From the NCBI GenBank assembly GCA_012934845.2, contig WNNJ02002966.1, positions 124,001 through 188,000 on the forward strand: a DNA stretch of 64,000 nucleotides. The letters run 5' to 3'. The notes under the pieces were generated by a model that saw nothing but the letters and a program-made list of their open reading frames with translations, did no database searches and was not told the DNA's origin. Made by a program: the position numbers and the translations under genes. The stretch comes from Pomphorhynchus laevis (Eukaryota; Acanthocephala; Palaeacanthocephala; Echinorhynchida; Pomphorhynchidae). Of the stretch, positions 21,901 through 28,081 are shown one piece after another (position 1 is the first letter of the stretch; each line of letters starts with the position of its first letter).

Positions 21901-22765
21901 GCTTCCATAAAGGATGTGCATTTTTTGTCATAAATTTTCGAAGCGGACATAGTGTCATCTTAGATTGCAAAGTGCATTGCATTTTCGAAAAATCAATATA
22001 ATAATTATCGATCTCATTTGTATCCTCAGAGTACTGCTGACGCGCACGTTCAATTAGCTCATCGATATTAGCCGATTGATCTAATTTACGATAATTTTTC
22101 ATCTGGGCTTCATCGTCATTAGCTTCTGTCGTAATTTGAGAAATAATGCGGTCGATAATCTGCAACGCAATTTCATGATTTGCTTGATAATCGAGATTTG
22201 AAGTATTGAAATTTTCAAGAACAGCGTTGGAATCTTGTGCCGTTTTTAAATTCGAGCTTGCTTTTAAATTGGCAAGTGAACTTGAATTTGGTGCAGACTG
22301 TTTTTGCTTAAATTTTGCTGAATGTAATTTTGAGTCAACTTTTGAATTAGAAGTAATTTTCGGTTTCGATGTTTGTCTAATTTTAGAATCAATTTTGGAC
22401 TCTAAATTTGTCTTAGAACTCATTTTATGTACTACATTCTTTCCTGTGTAAGTCTTCGATTCTACTTTAAGATTAACCTTTGAATTCGTTTGCAAGTGGT
22501 TTTTAGTGCTAGAACTGATTTTCTGGATAGTATCGTTTCCTTTGTAAGCTTGTACATCCACTTTAGAATTAGTCCTTGAATTCTTTTGTAGGCCATCTTT
22601 AGAGGAGATATCCTTTTTGATTTGTATATTACTGTTATTGTATTGTTTTCTGCTACTGCTAATCGCATTACTTCCATATTCTGTTTTGTCAAGCCTAGTT
22701 GAAGCGGTTTTATCTAATATTTGACCTGAATTTGTGTTAGGATGATTACTTTGCAGTTCCTTCAC
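3796..22765 (-). CDS. WDR60: WD40 dynein-2 intermediate chain-like gene (WDR60/DYNC2I1-like), multi-exon
   Basis: A host gene read on the minus strand from about 22765 down to 3796. Exons seen: 22765-21655, 16181-16108, 13986-13714, 11486-11369, 10510-10413, 10376/10366-10289, 8394-8318, 8258-8098, a tentative 6944-6864, 4064-3977 and 3924-3796. Phases agree across every junction from 22765 to 8098 and for the last pair; one exon between 6864 and 4064 seems to be missing from this model. The protein has a long lysine/serine-rich N-terminus, an acidic stretch, then WD40-like units (YALCVW, GYESGEV, DGSLEEW, SIDGEIFIW). In WDR60 this layout belongs to the intermediate chain of the retrograde intraflagellar-transport motor, acting in cilia; that assignment is from recalled family features (the 'Y-LCVW' box and a charged N-terminus). 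Alternatives are an axonemal dynein intermediate chain or WDR34. The 5' exons and last exon are not seen. Confidence 0.6.
3977..4064 (-). CDS. WD40 exon joined to 3796-3924
   Basis: An 88-bp exon (1 nt plus 29 codons). Donor 'gtgagt' follows GTT; acceptor is 'acgtttag'. It encodes 'GLIASCSSNKS' and 'KWKGHV', which flows directly into 'APVKKIDFNPF' of the next exon as a GH...P WD dipeptide boundary. The incoming phase does not fit 8098-8258 or 6864-6944, so an exon upstream is still missing. Confidence 0.65.
4371..4446. repeat. Short tandem repeat of 'ttttactaaatttagtaaaacg'-type units
   Basis: About three units of a ~21-bp self-complementary sequence built from 'gttttactaaatttagtaaaac'-like halves lie in the intron. 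It can form a hairpin. It looks like simple local duplication. Confidence 0.6.
4447..5039. other. Intron sequence, AT-rich
   Basis: No exon, RNA gene or transposon piece was recognised here; the stretch lies between two WD40 exons of the minus-strand host gene. Confidence 0.45.
5040..6135 (+). mobile_element. 3' fragment of an RT-endonuclease retroelement, broken
   Basis: A GC-richer island in an intron. Plus-strand readings in different frames give the C-terminal part of a known group of non-LTR-like RT proteins: 'FPVCFGGLCIRQ' and 'SIYGVHDLVRLMFPHVLS' (post-RT region), 'YGTPKTRVRLLTVAS', 'GTSLDD', then the endonuclease-like box 'LVRDFTCSNTLAASHL' with 'NLKYRDMNANIFHLVLVAVE', and the terminal 'QRISAAVQRGNAACFLE'. 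In the family the last box reads LVWD..C.DTLA, a PD-(D/E)XK-like pattern. At least five frame changes or stops separate the pieces, so the copy is long dead. The RT core is absent. The family was recognised from memory of cnidarian and arthropod relatives and has no sure name here. Confidence 0.65.
6136..6863. other. Intron sequence, no supported gene
   Basis: AT-rich. Plus-strand open frames at 6304-6553 show no domain, overlap each other in two frames and are not called. Confidence 0.45.
6864..6944 (-). CDS. Tentative small exon of the WD40 gene
   Basis: The minus strand reads open between acceptor 'aaataag' and donor 'gtaatt', giving 2 nt plus 26 codons plus 1 nt. Its incoming phase fits the end of the 8098-8258 exon. 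Encoded text includes 'NSQIGDCTFSYQVSILSN'. An inner 'gtaagt...acag' pair exists, but the intron would be only 27 nt, so reading through is preferred. No WD motif is visible; the call rests on phase and splice words only. Confidence 0.35.
7035..7166. repeat. Intronic duplicate, copy 1
   Basis: Shares with 7462-7598 an ordered set of words: 'gttttgatga', 'aagccag', 'cagtat', 'catcag.tactgatcca', 'aatacttgcgtttcac'-like. The reverse strand carries CTGATGAG followed by GAAA after ~13 nt, but no good stem closes it. The source element is unknown. Confidence 0.5.
7462..7598. repeat. Intronic duplicate, copy 2
   Basis: A diverged copy of 7035-7166, ~430 bp away in the same orientation. The reverse strand keeps CTGATGAG but not GAAA. 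It looks like an old short interspersed repeat rather than an exon. Confidence 0.5.
8098..8258 (-). CDS. WD40 exon with DGSLEEW
   Basis: A 161-bp exon. Acceptor 'cgttttag', donor 'gtacga'. In phase with 8318-8394 (TC plus A gives Ser), it reads 'SADIYDTDYIWPVCQIEF', then 'DQLLLICRNDGSLEEWLF', then 'KFTSWKQR'. The RNDGSLEEW segment is a WD40 strand c/d. It ends with one extra nucleotide (phase 1). Confidence 0.75.
8318..8394 (-). CDS. WD40 exon with GYESGEVQIL
   Basis: A 77-bp exon. Acceptor 'attttaaag', donor 'gtaagt'. It reads 'VGYESGEVQILSISNIRS', 'IVQLSTLS'. It joins in frame after 'NSNIVA' of the 10289-10366 exon, giving 'NSNIVAVGYESGEVQIL', a textbook WD40 blade (LVAAG...G.V.VWD type). 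Confidence 0.8.
8830..9012 (+). mobile_element. Terminal scrap of an RT-endonuclease retroelement
   Basis: Plus-strand frames read 'FVAVAIQSLNSIGMETTVFW' and, after a stop, 'TLLLQRMSAAIQSRNAALSE'. This matches the terminal region of the element at 5040-6135 (LVAVETLGD..., QRISAAVQRGNAAC). It is a separate, shorter copy of the same or a sister family in another intron of the WD40 gene. Confidence 0.5.
9013..10288. other. Intron sequence, AT-rich
   Basis: No exon or transposon domain was recognised. The minus-strand open frame at 9817-10059 is low-complexity AT-driven sequence and is not called. Confidence 0.45.
10289..10366 (-). CDS. WD40 exon with LPTCIVFHPLN
   Basis: A 78-bp, 26-codon exon, phase 0 both ends. 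Acceptor 'cgcttaag', donor 'gtaagt'. It reads 'QPSATLSTNILPTCIVFHPL', then 'NSNIVA'. The LPTC..FHP....VA form is a standard WD40 A-strand turn in dynein intermediate chains. Confidence 0.8.
10413..10510 (-). CDS. Exon with YALCVWSM
   Basis: A 98-bp exon (2 nt plus 32 codons). Acceptor 'gaatttaag', donor 'gtatgc'. It reads 'QSIQTDPTESIFVNRDRTEK', then 'YALCVWSMNNLS'. The Y-LCVW box is the segment that most suggests WDR60. The 2-nt start joins the single A left by the 11369-11486 exon to give Ile. Confidence 0.8.
10770..11060 (-). repeat. Penelope-type tail copy with weak hammerhead-like word
   Basis: Related to 17420-17700 and, inverted, to 18020-18260: shared words include 'catcaggatta', 'aacatttatgcaaaa', 'gatgtg.cccgcatttctact' and the 'aaataccgaaaa' run. 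The minus strand has CTGATGA at 10848-10842 and GAAA at 10829-10826, but the stem between them is only three pairs. The copy lies in an intron. Confidence 0.55.
11369..11486 (-). CDS. Helical linker exon before the WD40 domain
   Basis: A 118-bp exon (39 codons plus 1 nt). Acceptor 'aattcttag', donor 'gtaagt'. It reads 'DIILVIYEQICQASLDADES', 'KHFQKSVANLMKILYQDKD'. Heptad-like hydrophobic spacing suggests helix. WDR60 proteins have a comparable helical stretch just before the first blade. Confidence 0.7.
11487..13713. other. Large intron, AT-rich
   Basis: No exon found; direct joining of the flanking exons keeps phase 0. It contains a simple (ATAT)n-type run at about 11760-11840. Confidence 0.45.
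13714..13986 (-). CDS. 91-codon middle exon of the WD40 gene
   Basis: A 273-bp exon, phase 0 both ends. Acceptor 'ttatttag', donor 'gtaaaa'. It reads 'GSLNSISQFLTDSYPNANVQ', then 'LDCKFNNDCMQLEFNSVLYK', then 'ILTLDFVPKTTPKLSSNY', then 'ISICISPIGDAFYSYGERVY'. No named domain. The length, open frame and both splice signals support it. Confidence 0.75.
13987..16107. other. Large intron, AT-rich
   Basis: No exon seen. A plus-strand 70-codon open frame at 15760-15972 ('MLGNKMSFNVYLEFVYCNLF...') has no domain and is not called. The only structure is the duplication at 15032-15247. Confidence 0.45.
15032..15247. repeat. Two-copy direct repeat, ~115-bp period
   Basis: Copies at about 15032-15134 and 15147-15247 share 'aaatttaaca', 'tttaaaaaataatcttatta', 'atgagcat' and 'acgagaat'-like words in order. 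The divergence is noticeable, so the duplication is old. Confidence 0.6.
16108..16181 (-). CDS. Small acidic exon of the WD40 gene
   Basis: A 74-bp exon (2 nt plus 24 codons). Acceptor 'gcatctttag', donor 'gtttta' (weak). It reads 'SDDELTDHSVYIKQWSNKLS', 'DAIK'. Its 2-nt start completes the single G left by the 21655-22765 exon (GAT, Asp), so the acidic run 'SDEDHSET' continues as 'DSDDELTDHS'. That match of phase and composition is the main support. Confidence 0.6.
16182..17215. other. Intron sequence, AT-rich
   Basis: Nothing recognised. The minus-strand open frame at 16743-16928 is AT-driven. Confidence 0.4.
17216..17300 (-). ncRNA. Hammerhead-like motif in a Penelope tail (copy H1)
   Basis: On the minus strand, 17283-17255 reads CTGATGA, then T, GATCGC, AGTA, GTGATC, then GAAA. 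The six-pair stem (one G-U) between CTGATGA and GAAA is hammerhead stem II with a tetraloop; the one extra U after CTGATGA is unusual. The flank 'gacgtcaatgtaaatttttt' is shared with 18655-18740. Hammerhead motifs are established in Penelope-like elements. Stems I and III were not resolved, so cleavage is not claimed. Confidence 0.5.
17420..17700 (-). repeat. Penelope pLTR-like arm with hammerhead-like motif (copy H2)
   Basis: Inverted copy of 18020-18260; both lie around the RT scrap at 17780-17960. On the minus strand, 17510-17481 reads CTGATGA, T, GATAGC, AAGA, GCTATC, GAAA: a perfect six-pair stem II. The opposite arm has loop AGGA. Penelope elements are known to carry such terminal repeats in direct or inverted arrangement. 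Confidence 0.6.
17780..17965 (-). mobile_element. Penelope-type RT scrap (RYVDDIF box)
   Basis: The minus strand reads 'FKLLSHLRYVDDIFLVAQNC', 'VTQDFLTHTLNSKDSRIQWC', then a 'SESNVGI' end. YVDD with the following spacing is the Penelope RT motif C. Only ~60 codons are left between the inverted arms 17420-17700 and 18020-18260. A different family from PLE-Y, whose box is YIDD. Confidence 0.65.
18020..18560 (+). repeat. Penelope pLTR-like arm, plus orientation, hammerhead-like motif (copy H3)
   Basis: Inverted partner of 17420-17700. 18178-18207 reads CCTGATGA, T, GATAGC, AGGA, GCTATC, GAAA on the plus strand. The arm continues right to about 18560; its right part (18286-18552) recurs in inverted form at 23702-23979, beyond the next exon of the host gene, showing at least three insertions of this tail. 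Confidence 0.6.
18655..18875 (-). mobile_element. Penelope GIY-YIG endonuclease C-terminal scrap plus tail with hammerhead-like motif (copy H4)
   Basis: The minus strand at about 18870-18745 reads 'LEQSSLAVWNHFAPHGHDIN', 'FASAEIIAHEHDMCIVMS', the 'A..EH....GH.INF...+++A.E' pattern at the end of Penelope GIY-YIG domains. Directly downstream lies the tail with CTGATGA, stem GATCGC/GTGATC and GAAA at 18736-18708. So the ribozyme-like word sits 3' of the endonuclease end. Confidence 0.6.
18876..20649. other. Intron sequence, AT-rich
   Basis: No exon, RNA gene or transposon domain recognised. Around 19640-19760 it is almost pure A/T with alternating TTAAT/ATTAA blocks. Confidence 0.4.
20650..20836. 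repeat. Two-copy direct repeat, ~95-bp period
   Basis: Both copies contain 'attcaaaatgacaaaatgtt', 'tttgagag', 'taatcgtttagtgattat' and 'atcgtttggcgaatta' in order. Probably a local tandem duplication inside the intron. Confidence 0.65.
20837..21654. other. Intron sequence, AT-rich
   Basis: No feature recognised between the tandem repeat and the large exon. Confidence 0.4.
21655..22765 (-). CDS. Large basic, low-complexity exon of the WD40 gene
   Basis: A 1,111-bp open exon on the minus strand (370 codons plus 1 nt). The frame has no ATG start; instead 'tttgtgacgcag' just before GTGAAGG is an acceptor, so this is an internal exon. The N-terminal ~170 residues are Ser/Lys/Asn-rich with two or three ~33-residue imperfect repeats (NSKVDVQAYKGND, NSKVNLKVESKTYTGKN). 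Then come a helical part ('HEIALQIIDRIISQITTEAN'), 'CPLRKFMTKNAHPLWKQYDA', a nuclear-localisation-like 'KHKRRKRKKLRKDDDEF' and an acidic end 'DSESGSDEDHSET'. The donor 'gttgac' is weak; if unused, a stop follows within two codons and this would be a separate gene's last exon. Phase and acidic continuity with 16108-16181 favour one gene. Confidence 0.65.
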
Positions 22766-23020
22766 CTGCGTCACAAAATGTTAATTATAATTATAGATAA
22801 TAATAATTTGCGGAATCTGGAAATAGCGATTGTACAGTCATTTAAGTTACATAAGAGGTAATTATACTCTATATAATCTGAACAAAACTTAGTAGAATCT
22901 ATGAACACCAAAAAAGAGGAAATGTACACGCAAAGTTTTGATGATTTTTACAAAGTTTAAATAATGTATAATAATTAAGATTGCTATAAACTTATAAACT
23001 AATAAGCTCTACATTATATT
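22766..23020. other. Intron 5' of the large exon
   Basis: Holds the acceptor used by the large exon; no further exon was found upstream before the repeat cluster. Confidence 0.4.
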
Positions 23021-23090
23021 TGGCCCCGCTGCTATGCTGGGTCGAGGAATAGGGTTCGAAACTTGATAGCATAGCAATTTCTCCTGATGA
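23021..23090 (+). ncRNA. PLE-Y structured block, copy 5 (5' part missing)
   Basis: Plus strand: GGCCCC, CTGCTATG, GGGTC then GAGGA, TTCGAAAC, CATAGCA, TTTCTC, CTGATGA. GAGGA pairs with TTTCTC using one G-U. The leading hairpin is lost. Downstream 'cgtctgttatttattag' is the usual tail. Confidence 0.5.
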
Positions 23091-23389
23091 TTTTTATGCC
23101 TTATTGAAATATAACGTCTGTTATTTATTAGTCAGTTCATAAAAATTGACTTTTATTTTAAATTTTAACTTGATATAAGTTATAAAATCTGAAGACAATT
23201 ATTTATAATTATTTATTATCCAATTATTTAATTTTTATTTATTGATTTTGCATTATTTATTTTTATTGATTTATTTTTATTTATTTTATAATTAGATAAT
23301 TAATAATTTTATAATTAATTTTAAATTTTTATGGATGGATAATAAATAATATACTTTGTATTAGAATAAGATACTATATAATCAAATTT

Positions 23390-23494
23390 CATCAGAGGAA
23401 ATACGTCCTTAACACGTATATGGCCCCACTGCTGTTTTGGGTAGAAGAGTTAGAGGCCGAAACCTGATAGCATAGCAGTTCTTCTTAATGACCT
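23390..23494 (+). ncRNA. PLE-Y structured block, copy 6
   Basis: Plus strand, complete. The third helix has changed on both sides: GAAGA pairs with TCTTC, against GAGGA/TCCTC in most copies. The leading hairpin is tacgt/acgta. The CTGATGA word has decayed to TTAATGA. Confidence 0.55.
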
Positions 23495-23701
23495 CTAATC
23501 TTAATTCTTATACAACGTCTGTTATTTATTAGTCAATTTATAAAAATGACTTTTACTTTTAATTTCAATTTTTATTTTAACTTGATATAAATTTCAATTT
23601 CAATTTTTTATTTTAACTTAATATAAATTATAATTATTATATTATTATAATTATTTATTATCTAATTATTAAATTTTGATTTATTGATTTAGCATTATTA
23701 T

Positions 23702-23979
23702 TTTTATTTATTTTTATTTATAATAATATTAAAATAATACATCAAATAATAAATATTTTTACATATCTTTGCAAAAAATACTTGAATACCTTTTACTATA
23801 GTCTTCAAATATATATTTGATTGATATTGATAATAATGTATATCTTTTTAGATAATTTCAAATATTTTTTTAAGAGCACTAGTTGAATGCATATAATTAA
23901 AGACTTTAAACTTGCATTTCATTAAGAATAATACTTTTAAATATATTTAACACCACATTATATATTTCATTTCGTACCT
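23702..23979 (-). repeat. Inverted copy of the Penelope arm 18286-18552
   Basis: Reverse complement matches 18286-18552 nearly throughout (e.g. 'ttgcaaagatatgtaaaaat', 'aagagcactagttgaatgca' on one strand). With 18020-18560 it brackets the large exon 21655-22765 as a ~5-kb-spaced inverted repeat. Confidence 0.7.
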
Positions 23980-24049
23980 CATAATCACAATAAATTACAT
24001 TAGAACAATAAATACATGAGTATAAAATTATATAATACAAAAGTTAACT

Positions 24050-24150
24050 TATCAGAGGAAATAAGTAATTAGTATGTATTTTTCCTCACTGCTATGTTGG
24101 GTAGATGAATAGAGGTCGAAACCTGATAACATAGCAGTTCATCCTGATGA
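24050..24150 (+). ncRNA. PLE-Y structured block, copy 7
   Basis: Plus strand. Two helices carry paired changes: the first is CCTC/GAGG instead of GGCCCC/GGGGCC, the third GATGA/TCATC instead of GAGGA/TCCTC. CATAGCAG, CGAAACC and CTGATGA are kept. Confidence 0.55.
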
Positions 24151-24165
24151 CATATAATAGAAGGG

Positions 24166-24645
24166 TCCCAAATTTTAAGAGTGTTCAGGGATCCTCCACC
24201 ACAGTTCGGAAGGGTACGTCACAAGGATGATTATTATAAGACAACCTTCAAGTCCACAGACGATCACAAAAGTGGTTCGGCATTATAATAAATGAATGTT
24301 ATTAGAGCCTGTCCCCGAATCGCAGAGCGATACGACATTATAGTTGTTACTAATTATTAGACGGGGAAAACGGACATAACTGCGTATTTAAAACCATCAC
24401 AGTCCATCAGCAATCAAATCTAAGGACCGGTTTCTGCTTATTGAGCTTCATCTGTAAGGTCCAGATTTTAAGAGTGTTAAGGGATCCTCCACCACAGTTT
24501 AGAAGGATTCATTACAAAGATGATTATTACAAGATAACCTTCAAGTCCACAAGCGATCACAAAAGTTATTCGGCATAAAAAATATGAATATTATTAGAGC
24601 CTGCCCCCGGATTGCAGAGCCGTATCGGAGTGATACATGACCACA
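24166..24645. repeat. Two tandem copies of a ~292-bp repeat of unknown source
   Basis: Copy one starts at 24166 and copy two at 24458; shared words include 'aagagtgtt', 'gggatcctccaccacagtt', 'aaccttcaagtccaca', 'cgatcacaaaagt', 'ttcggcat' and 'attagagcctg.ccccg'. Copy one ends with 'gtatttaaaacc', a TATA-like box, followed by 'atcacagtccatcag'. Copy two stops at about 24645. GC content is above the surroundings. No coding sense was seen; a terminal repeat or promoter of some retroelement is possible but unproven. Confidence 0.6.
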
Positions 24646-24859
24646 GTTTCAAGCGATTTTTCGCCATAAATATATATAATTACAATTTTGGTTACAATTA
24701 TACAATACAATTGTATGCAATACACAATGTACATAAATAAATAAAGACTTAATTAAATACACCAAAATATAGCATGCAAGAATAAAAAAAGTAGGTCATA
24801 ACAAACTCATATAAAAAATGACAGAATTTCCTTCGTTTTTTTCATCTTACCTTTCTCTT

Positions 24860-25333
24860 TCATAGCCTCAGGTCCAGGGGGATCTGAGCCCCCAACCGAT
24901 CCAACACGCCGCCTTCCGACTGAACCACCCGGGGTCTTTCACCCCCCCCCCGAAGAATCCAATCGGCGCGGACTATGCTTGGTAAACGAGATACGAAGAG
25001 CTTAAGAAACCTTAACCTTTGCTCTGGGGGACGTCCTCTTGAAAAGAAGACTAATCCTGAGATAGCCCAAGTGCTCCAAAGGCGCACTTGGATTTTCCCT
25101 TTCAATGACAGATGCTGAGCACGTTTCAGGGCCTACCTAGCTTTCTTCAGGATACGTTTGAGTCTATCCAGGTAAGCTTTCGCCGACCAGTTCACCGTAA
25201 CGGTGAACCTCAGGTATTTTACTCGACTTGTGAAGGTGGGAAGTGGTTCAGAGGCAAATATGGAAGAGAGCGAAGAGAGTGTCAATCTCTTAAGATTTTG
25301 TTTTGTAGCAAGGGTGCCATGAAATACGACCAC
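24860..25333 (-). pseudogene. LINE A ORF2, C-terminal region
   Basis: The minus strand reads 'LKRLTLSSLSSIFASEPLPT', 'AKAYLDRLKRILKKAR', then in another frame 'KGKIQVRLWSTWAISGLVFF', 'SRGRPPEQRLRFLKLFVSRL'. The same text occurs at the ends of LINEs B and D, so the end is conserved in the family. A frame change separates the two parts at about 25105-25133, and an extra-long C run at 24942-24950 falls in the frame. Confidence 0.75.
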
Positions 25334-25351
25334 CTGCGATTTAGCTGAGTT

Positions 25352-26278
25352 TCAAATAAGATTGGATATGGGTAACTGGTCTGTTAATCTTAATAAGAAA
25401 TGGCTGATGTCAGAAATTACGTTTTTACACCTGTATCTAGTGAACAGGGCTGTGGTGTCATCAGCGTATACCATAAGACGTTGTTCGCGTTTTAATATTT
25501 TGAATAGGTTAATAGAGACAGCAAGATATAAGATAGGAGAAAGTGGGGATCCTTGAGATACACCCGTAATAGGGTAGAACTGACGCGCATCAGGGTCGTC
25601 TTCATAGTAAAATCGCTTGGTATAGAGCAGGATCTGCACTCTGTTCACAATTCTCGCAGGCAACTCGAGGGACCTGAGAGAAGAGATCACAAAAGGAATG
25701 GAGATGCGATCAAATGCAGCAGAAAAGTCAAGGAAAACAGCCACAACTAGACGATGGCTATTATCCCGACAAAACTGCTCCACCTCACCAACTGCTGAAT
25801 GAACCGAGCGACCTTTGACGAACCCATGAAAACCTAGAGGGATCAAATTACGCCTACTTAAATGGTCGCGAATTTTACGCGCAAGCGCTTTTCCGTAAAT
25901 CGACACGAGGGCATTTTGAATCGAAATGGGTCGCAGATCTTTAGGGCATGAGCAGAATTTTTTATTAGGAATAAAAACACGCTTACTAATATTGATGCCT
26001 GCTACATCGGATGGGGATGCTAAAAGCATTGTGAAGGCCACTTCTCTTCTCTGATCAGCTGTGAAAAGCTGACAGACCCGAGAAGAAAGTGGAGCTACGG
26101 ATTTGGAAATGCCCGGGAGTGGACCCGATGAGTTAAGGATATCCGTAACAGATAGATCCCTACTTCTAAAGTTACACCAATGCGGGATTGGTTGAGGTGA
26201 TTGAGTGACTCCATAGTTGTGTAGGGCTAGTGACTCCTTTAAAACTTTATCAAGGCCTACATTCCCTATCCAACCCAA
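25352..26278 (-). pseudogene. LINE A ORF2, reverse transcriptase domain
   Basis: 308 open codons carry the RT palm: 'SCPKDLRPISIQNALVSIYG' (motif 1-2), 'GFHGFVKGRSVHSAVGEVEQ', motif A 'VAVFLDFSAAFDRISIPF', motif B 'GVSQGSPLSPILYLAVSINL' and motif C 'LMVYADDTTALF' with both catalytic aspartates. It is the best preserved RT of the four LINEs, though it ends early and is split from the endonuclease by frame changes. Confidence 0.85.
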
Positions 26279-26287
26279 TGATATATC

Positions 26288-26710
26288 CTACCAGCAAACA
26301 AACTTCTCCTTCTTTAAAATCTTACAAAAGGAAGACTGAGAAGGACTAAGGTGAGCAATACTCGTCCTATCTTTACTCAGCTGGAACCTATATCTAGTGC
26401 TCCAGTATTGATTCGAGAGAGCCTGTTTGGGGGAAGCAGAGAGATTAGGGAGGTTCAGTAATTTTGCTAGGACCTTGAGTTTCGTCGGAGTGAGATTGTA
26501 TATACGACCATTATATGTAGTCGATAGAATCGCGGTAGCTTGCGAAAAGAGGTAGGTACTAAATTTGGTCAGACTATCATTTCCTATTCGGAAAAAGAGT
26601 TGGATAGCCGCCTGAAAGAAGGCCACTCTGATCGGATCAAAGTGAAACCTTCTGCGAAGCAACATATATTCCTCAATTCTCCAACGAATTAGGTCATGAG
26701 AGGTGGACAA
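26288..26710 (-). pseudogene. LINE A ORF2, linker between endonuclease and RT
   Basis: The minus strand reads 'STSHDLIRWRIEEYMLLRRR', 'FHFDPIRVAFFQAAIQLFFR', 'YLFSQATAILSTTYNGRIYN' and on to 'SFCKILKKEKFVCW'. Equivalent linkers occur at 29590-30020 (B), 33500-34040 (C) and 45760-46030 (D). Confidence 0.75.
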
Positions 26711-26749
26711 TTGCTGGCGCGACTGCTCCGTGCACAGGGGTTTTAACAG

Positions 26750-27340
26750 CTACCTCGAGTGAAGCAGTAAAATGTCGAGGATAGAATTTGTTGATGTGCA
26801 ATGAAAGGTAGGGGATGGGGGTTTGTGAATAAGATAACCGTTCCTAGCTCTGCGAAGCGCTGCATTGATCCAACGACCAGTTCTGTCGTTGAAATCCCCA
26901 AGTATCATGTCATAACCGCTGTCAATAATACTACCCAGGAGGTCACGGTTCTTGTGAATTTCCCCGAGACGGATGTAGACATTGCCTAGACTGAGGCGTT
27001 TACCGTTCTTACTAAGTAAACTACTACACAAGACATGGCTGGACATGAGTAGTTTAAAAGGAGAGAGGACCTTAAGGATCACTTAACTAAGGTCAAGAGT
27101 CCTTGAGATAAAGAGGAGTGAGGTGGGGTTATGTACGGAGTATAGTGGGAACATATATGCTTTGGGATAAATCGAGTAATGTCCTGGGGAAGACGGATAG
27201 ACCGCGTCTCCTTAAGGACTATAACATCTGCATCTCTACCAGATGAAAGTCTAAGGGCGGAAACACCTCCCTAATTCCACTGAAGGACATTCAGTGAAGA
27301 AGGCTCACGAGTACTCTGCATTGTGATGGATTAGTTGGAT
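26750..27340 (-). pseudogene. LINE A ORF2, AP-endonuclease domain
   Basis: The minus strand reads, over more than one frame, 'VNVYIR'-type text then 'GYDMILGDFNDRTGRWINAA', 'LRRARNGYLIHKPPSPTFHC', 'TSTNSILDILLLHSR'. GDFN and S-LDILL are AP-endonuclease motifs of APE-type LINEs. The N-terminal 'LQWN' and 'VLKETRSIRLPQDI' parts lie at about 27300-27170 in another frame. Confidence 0.75.
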
Positions 27341-27359
27341 AGGTGATTGCCTACCTAGA

Positions 27360-28081
27360 AAGAGCTAGGTGCAGGAAGGTTACCCTTCCCGCCACTAGCC
27401 CCACCCGGGGTCGGTATTTGCCCTTGGGCAGCGTCTTCATTTCCCTTATGCTGTTTGCCACTCAGCATTATACCGATCTTGAGCGTAAGGACAGTATGGG
27501 CCGAAGCCCCCTTTTTTAGATGACGGAATTGTGTCAGAAGGAATCGAAGGATTTGTGCAGAATGCAGACACAACCTATGAAATTAGGTTTTACATTTTCT
27601 CATAAACCGCTTCCACTTTTGCACCCATCGCACGCATTATGTCAGCATCCCCTGTGCGTTGGGAGGCGGCACTCGAAAAATTTGCAGGCCTAGGCACGGC
27701 ACCGGACTTCTGAAATTTACCATAGTATTGTTTGAATTGATCATATTTCCTGCTCCAGGCGGGATGGCACCCCCACAATTGGATCATGATGTGGGGGCCT
27801 CACAATGAAGATCAGTCTGTAGAGCCGCACAGTCGGACGAACCACACGCTCCACATGTAGGTGTCTCACTGCAGCTGGATGCCCAGTGTCCCCATTTGTG
27901 ACACCGGCTGCAGTGAGGATAGGTATATTCATCTTTTTCAATAAGTGTAAAACAAAGATTAAAGCCCAAAAAGGGGTTACATTTAGAGTTTATCAGAACT
28001 TCTCCGTATTCTAGTGGGGCAGAGCAGAACCCAATGGGTATTGGGTTACCCTCTTTACCCAGAATAGACCGGAAGTTAGAA
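27360..28081 (-). pseudogene. LINE A ORF1 remnant with CCHC zinc knuckles
   Basis: The minus strand reads 'NFRSILGKEGNPIPIGFCSA', then 'YTYPHCSRCHKWGHWASSCS', 'TPTCGACGSSDCAALQTDLH', with 'HPAWSRKYDQFKQYYGKFQK' downstream. The C-x2-C-x4-H-x4-C arrays match ORF1 of Jockey-type LINEs (RNA-binding). At least two frame changes occur. The gag-like N-terminus is missing. Confidence 0.75.

Larger units (their letters stand above)
24836..28081 (-). mobile_element. LINE A (APE-type, Jockey/R1-like), 5'-truncated, broken
   Basis: Minus-strand order: end of ORF1 with two to three CCHC knuckles (28081-27360), AP-endonuclease (about 27340-26750), RT (26710-25352) and the C-terminal region (25333-24860). 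It begins inside ORF1 at the point where LINE B begins on the other strand, so A and B are head to head with no spacer. The 3' end near 24836 has only a short A run. At least five frame changes or stops interrupt the reading. The clade is not settled: RT and endonuclease motifs fit the Jockey/R1/I assemblage, and no RNase H was seen. Confidence 0.8.

Noticed and set aside
22206-22451. Plus-strand 81-codon ORF opposite the large exon
   Set aside because: Shadow of the repeated Ser/Lys codons on the minus strand.
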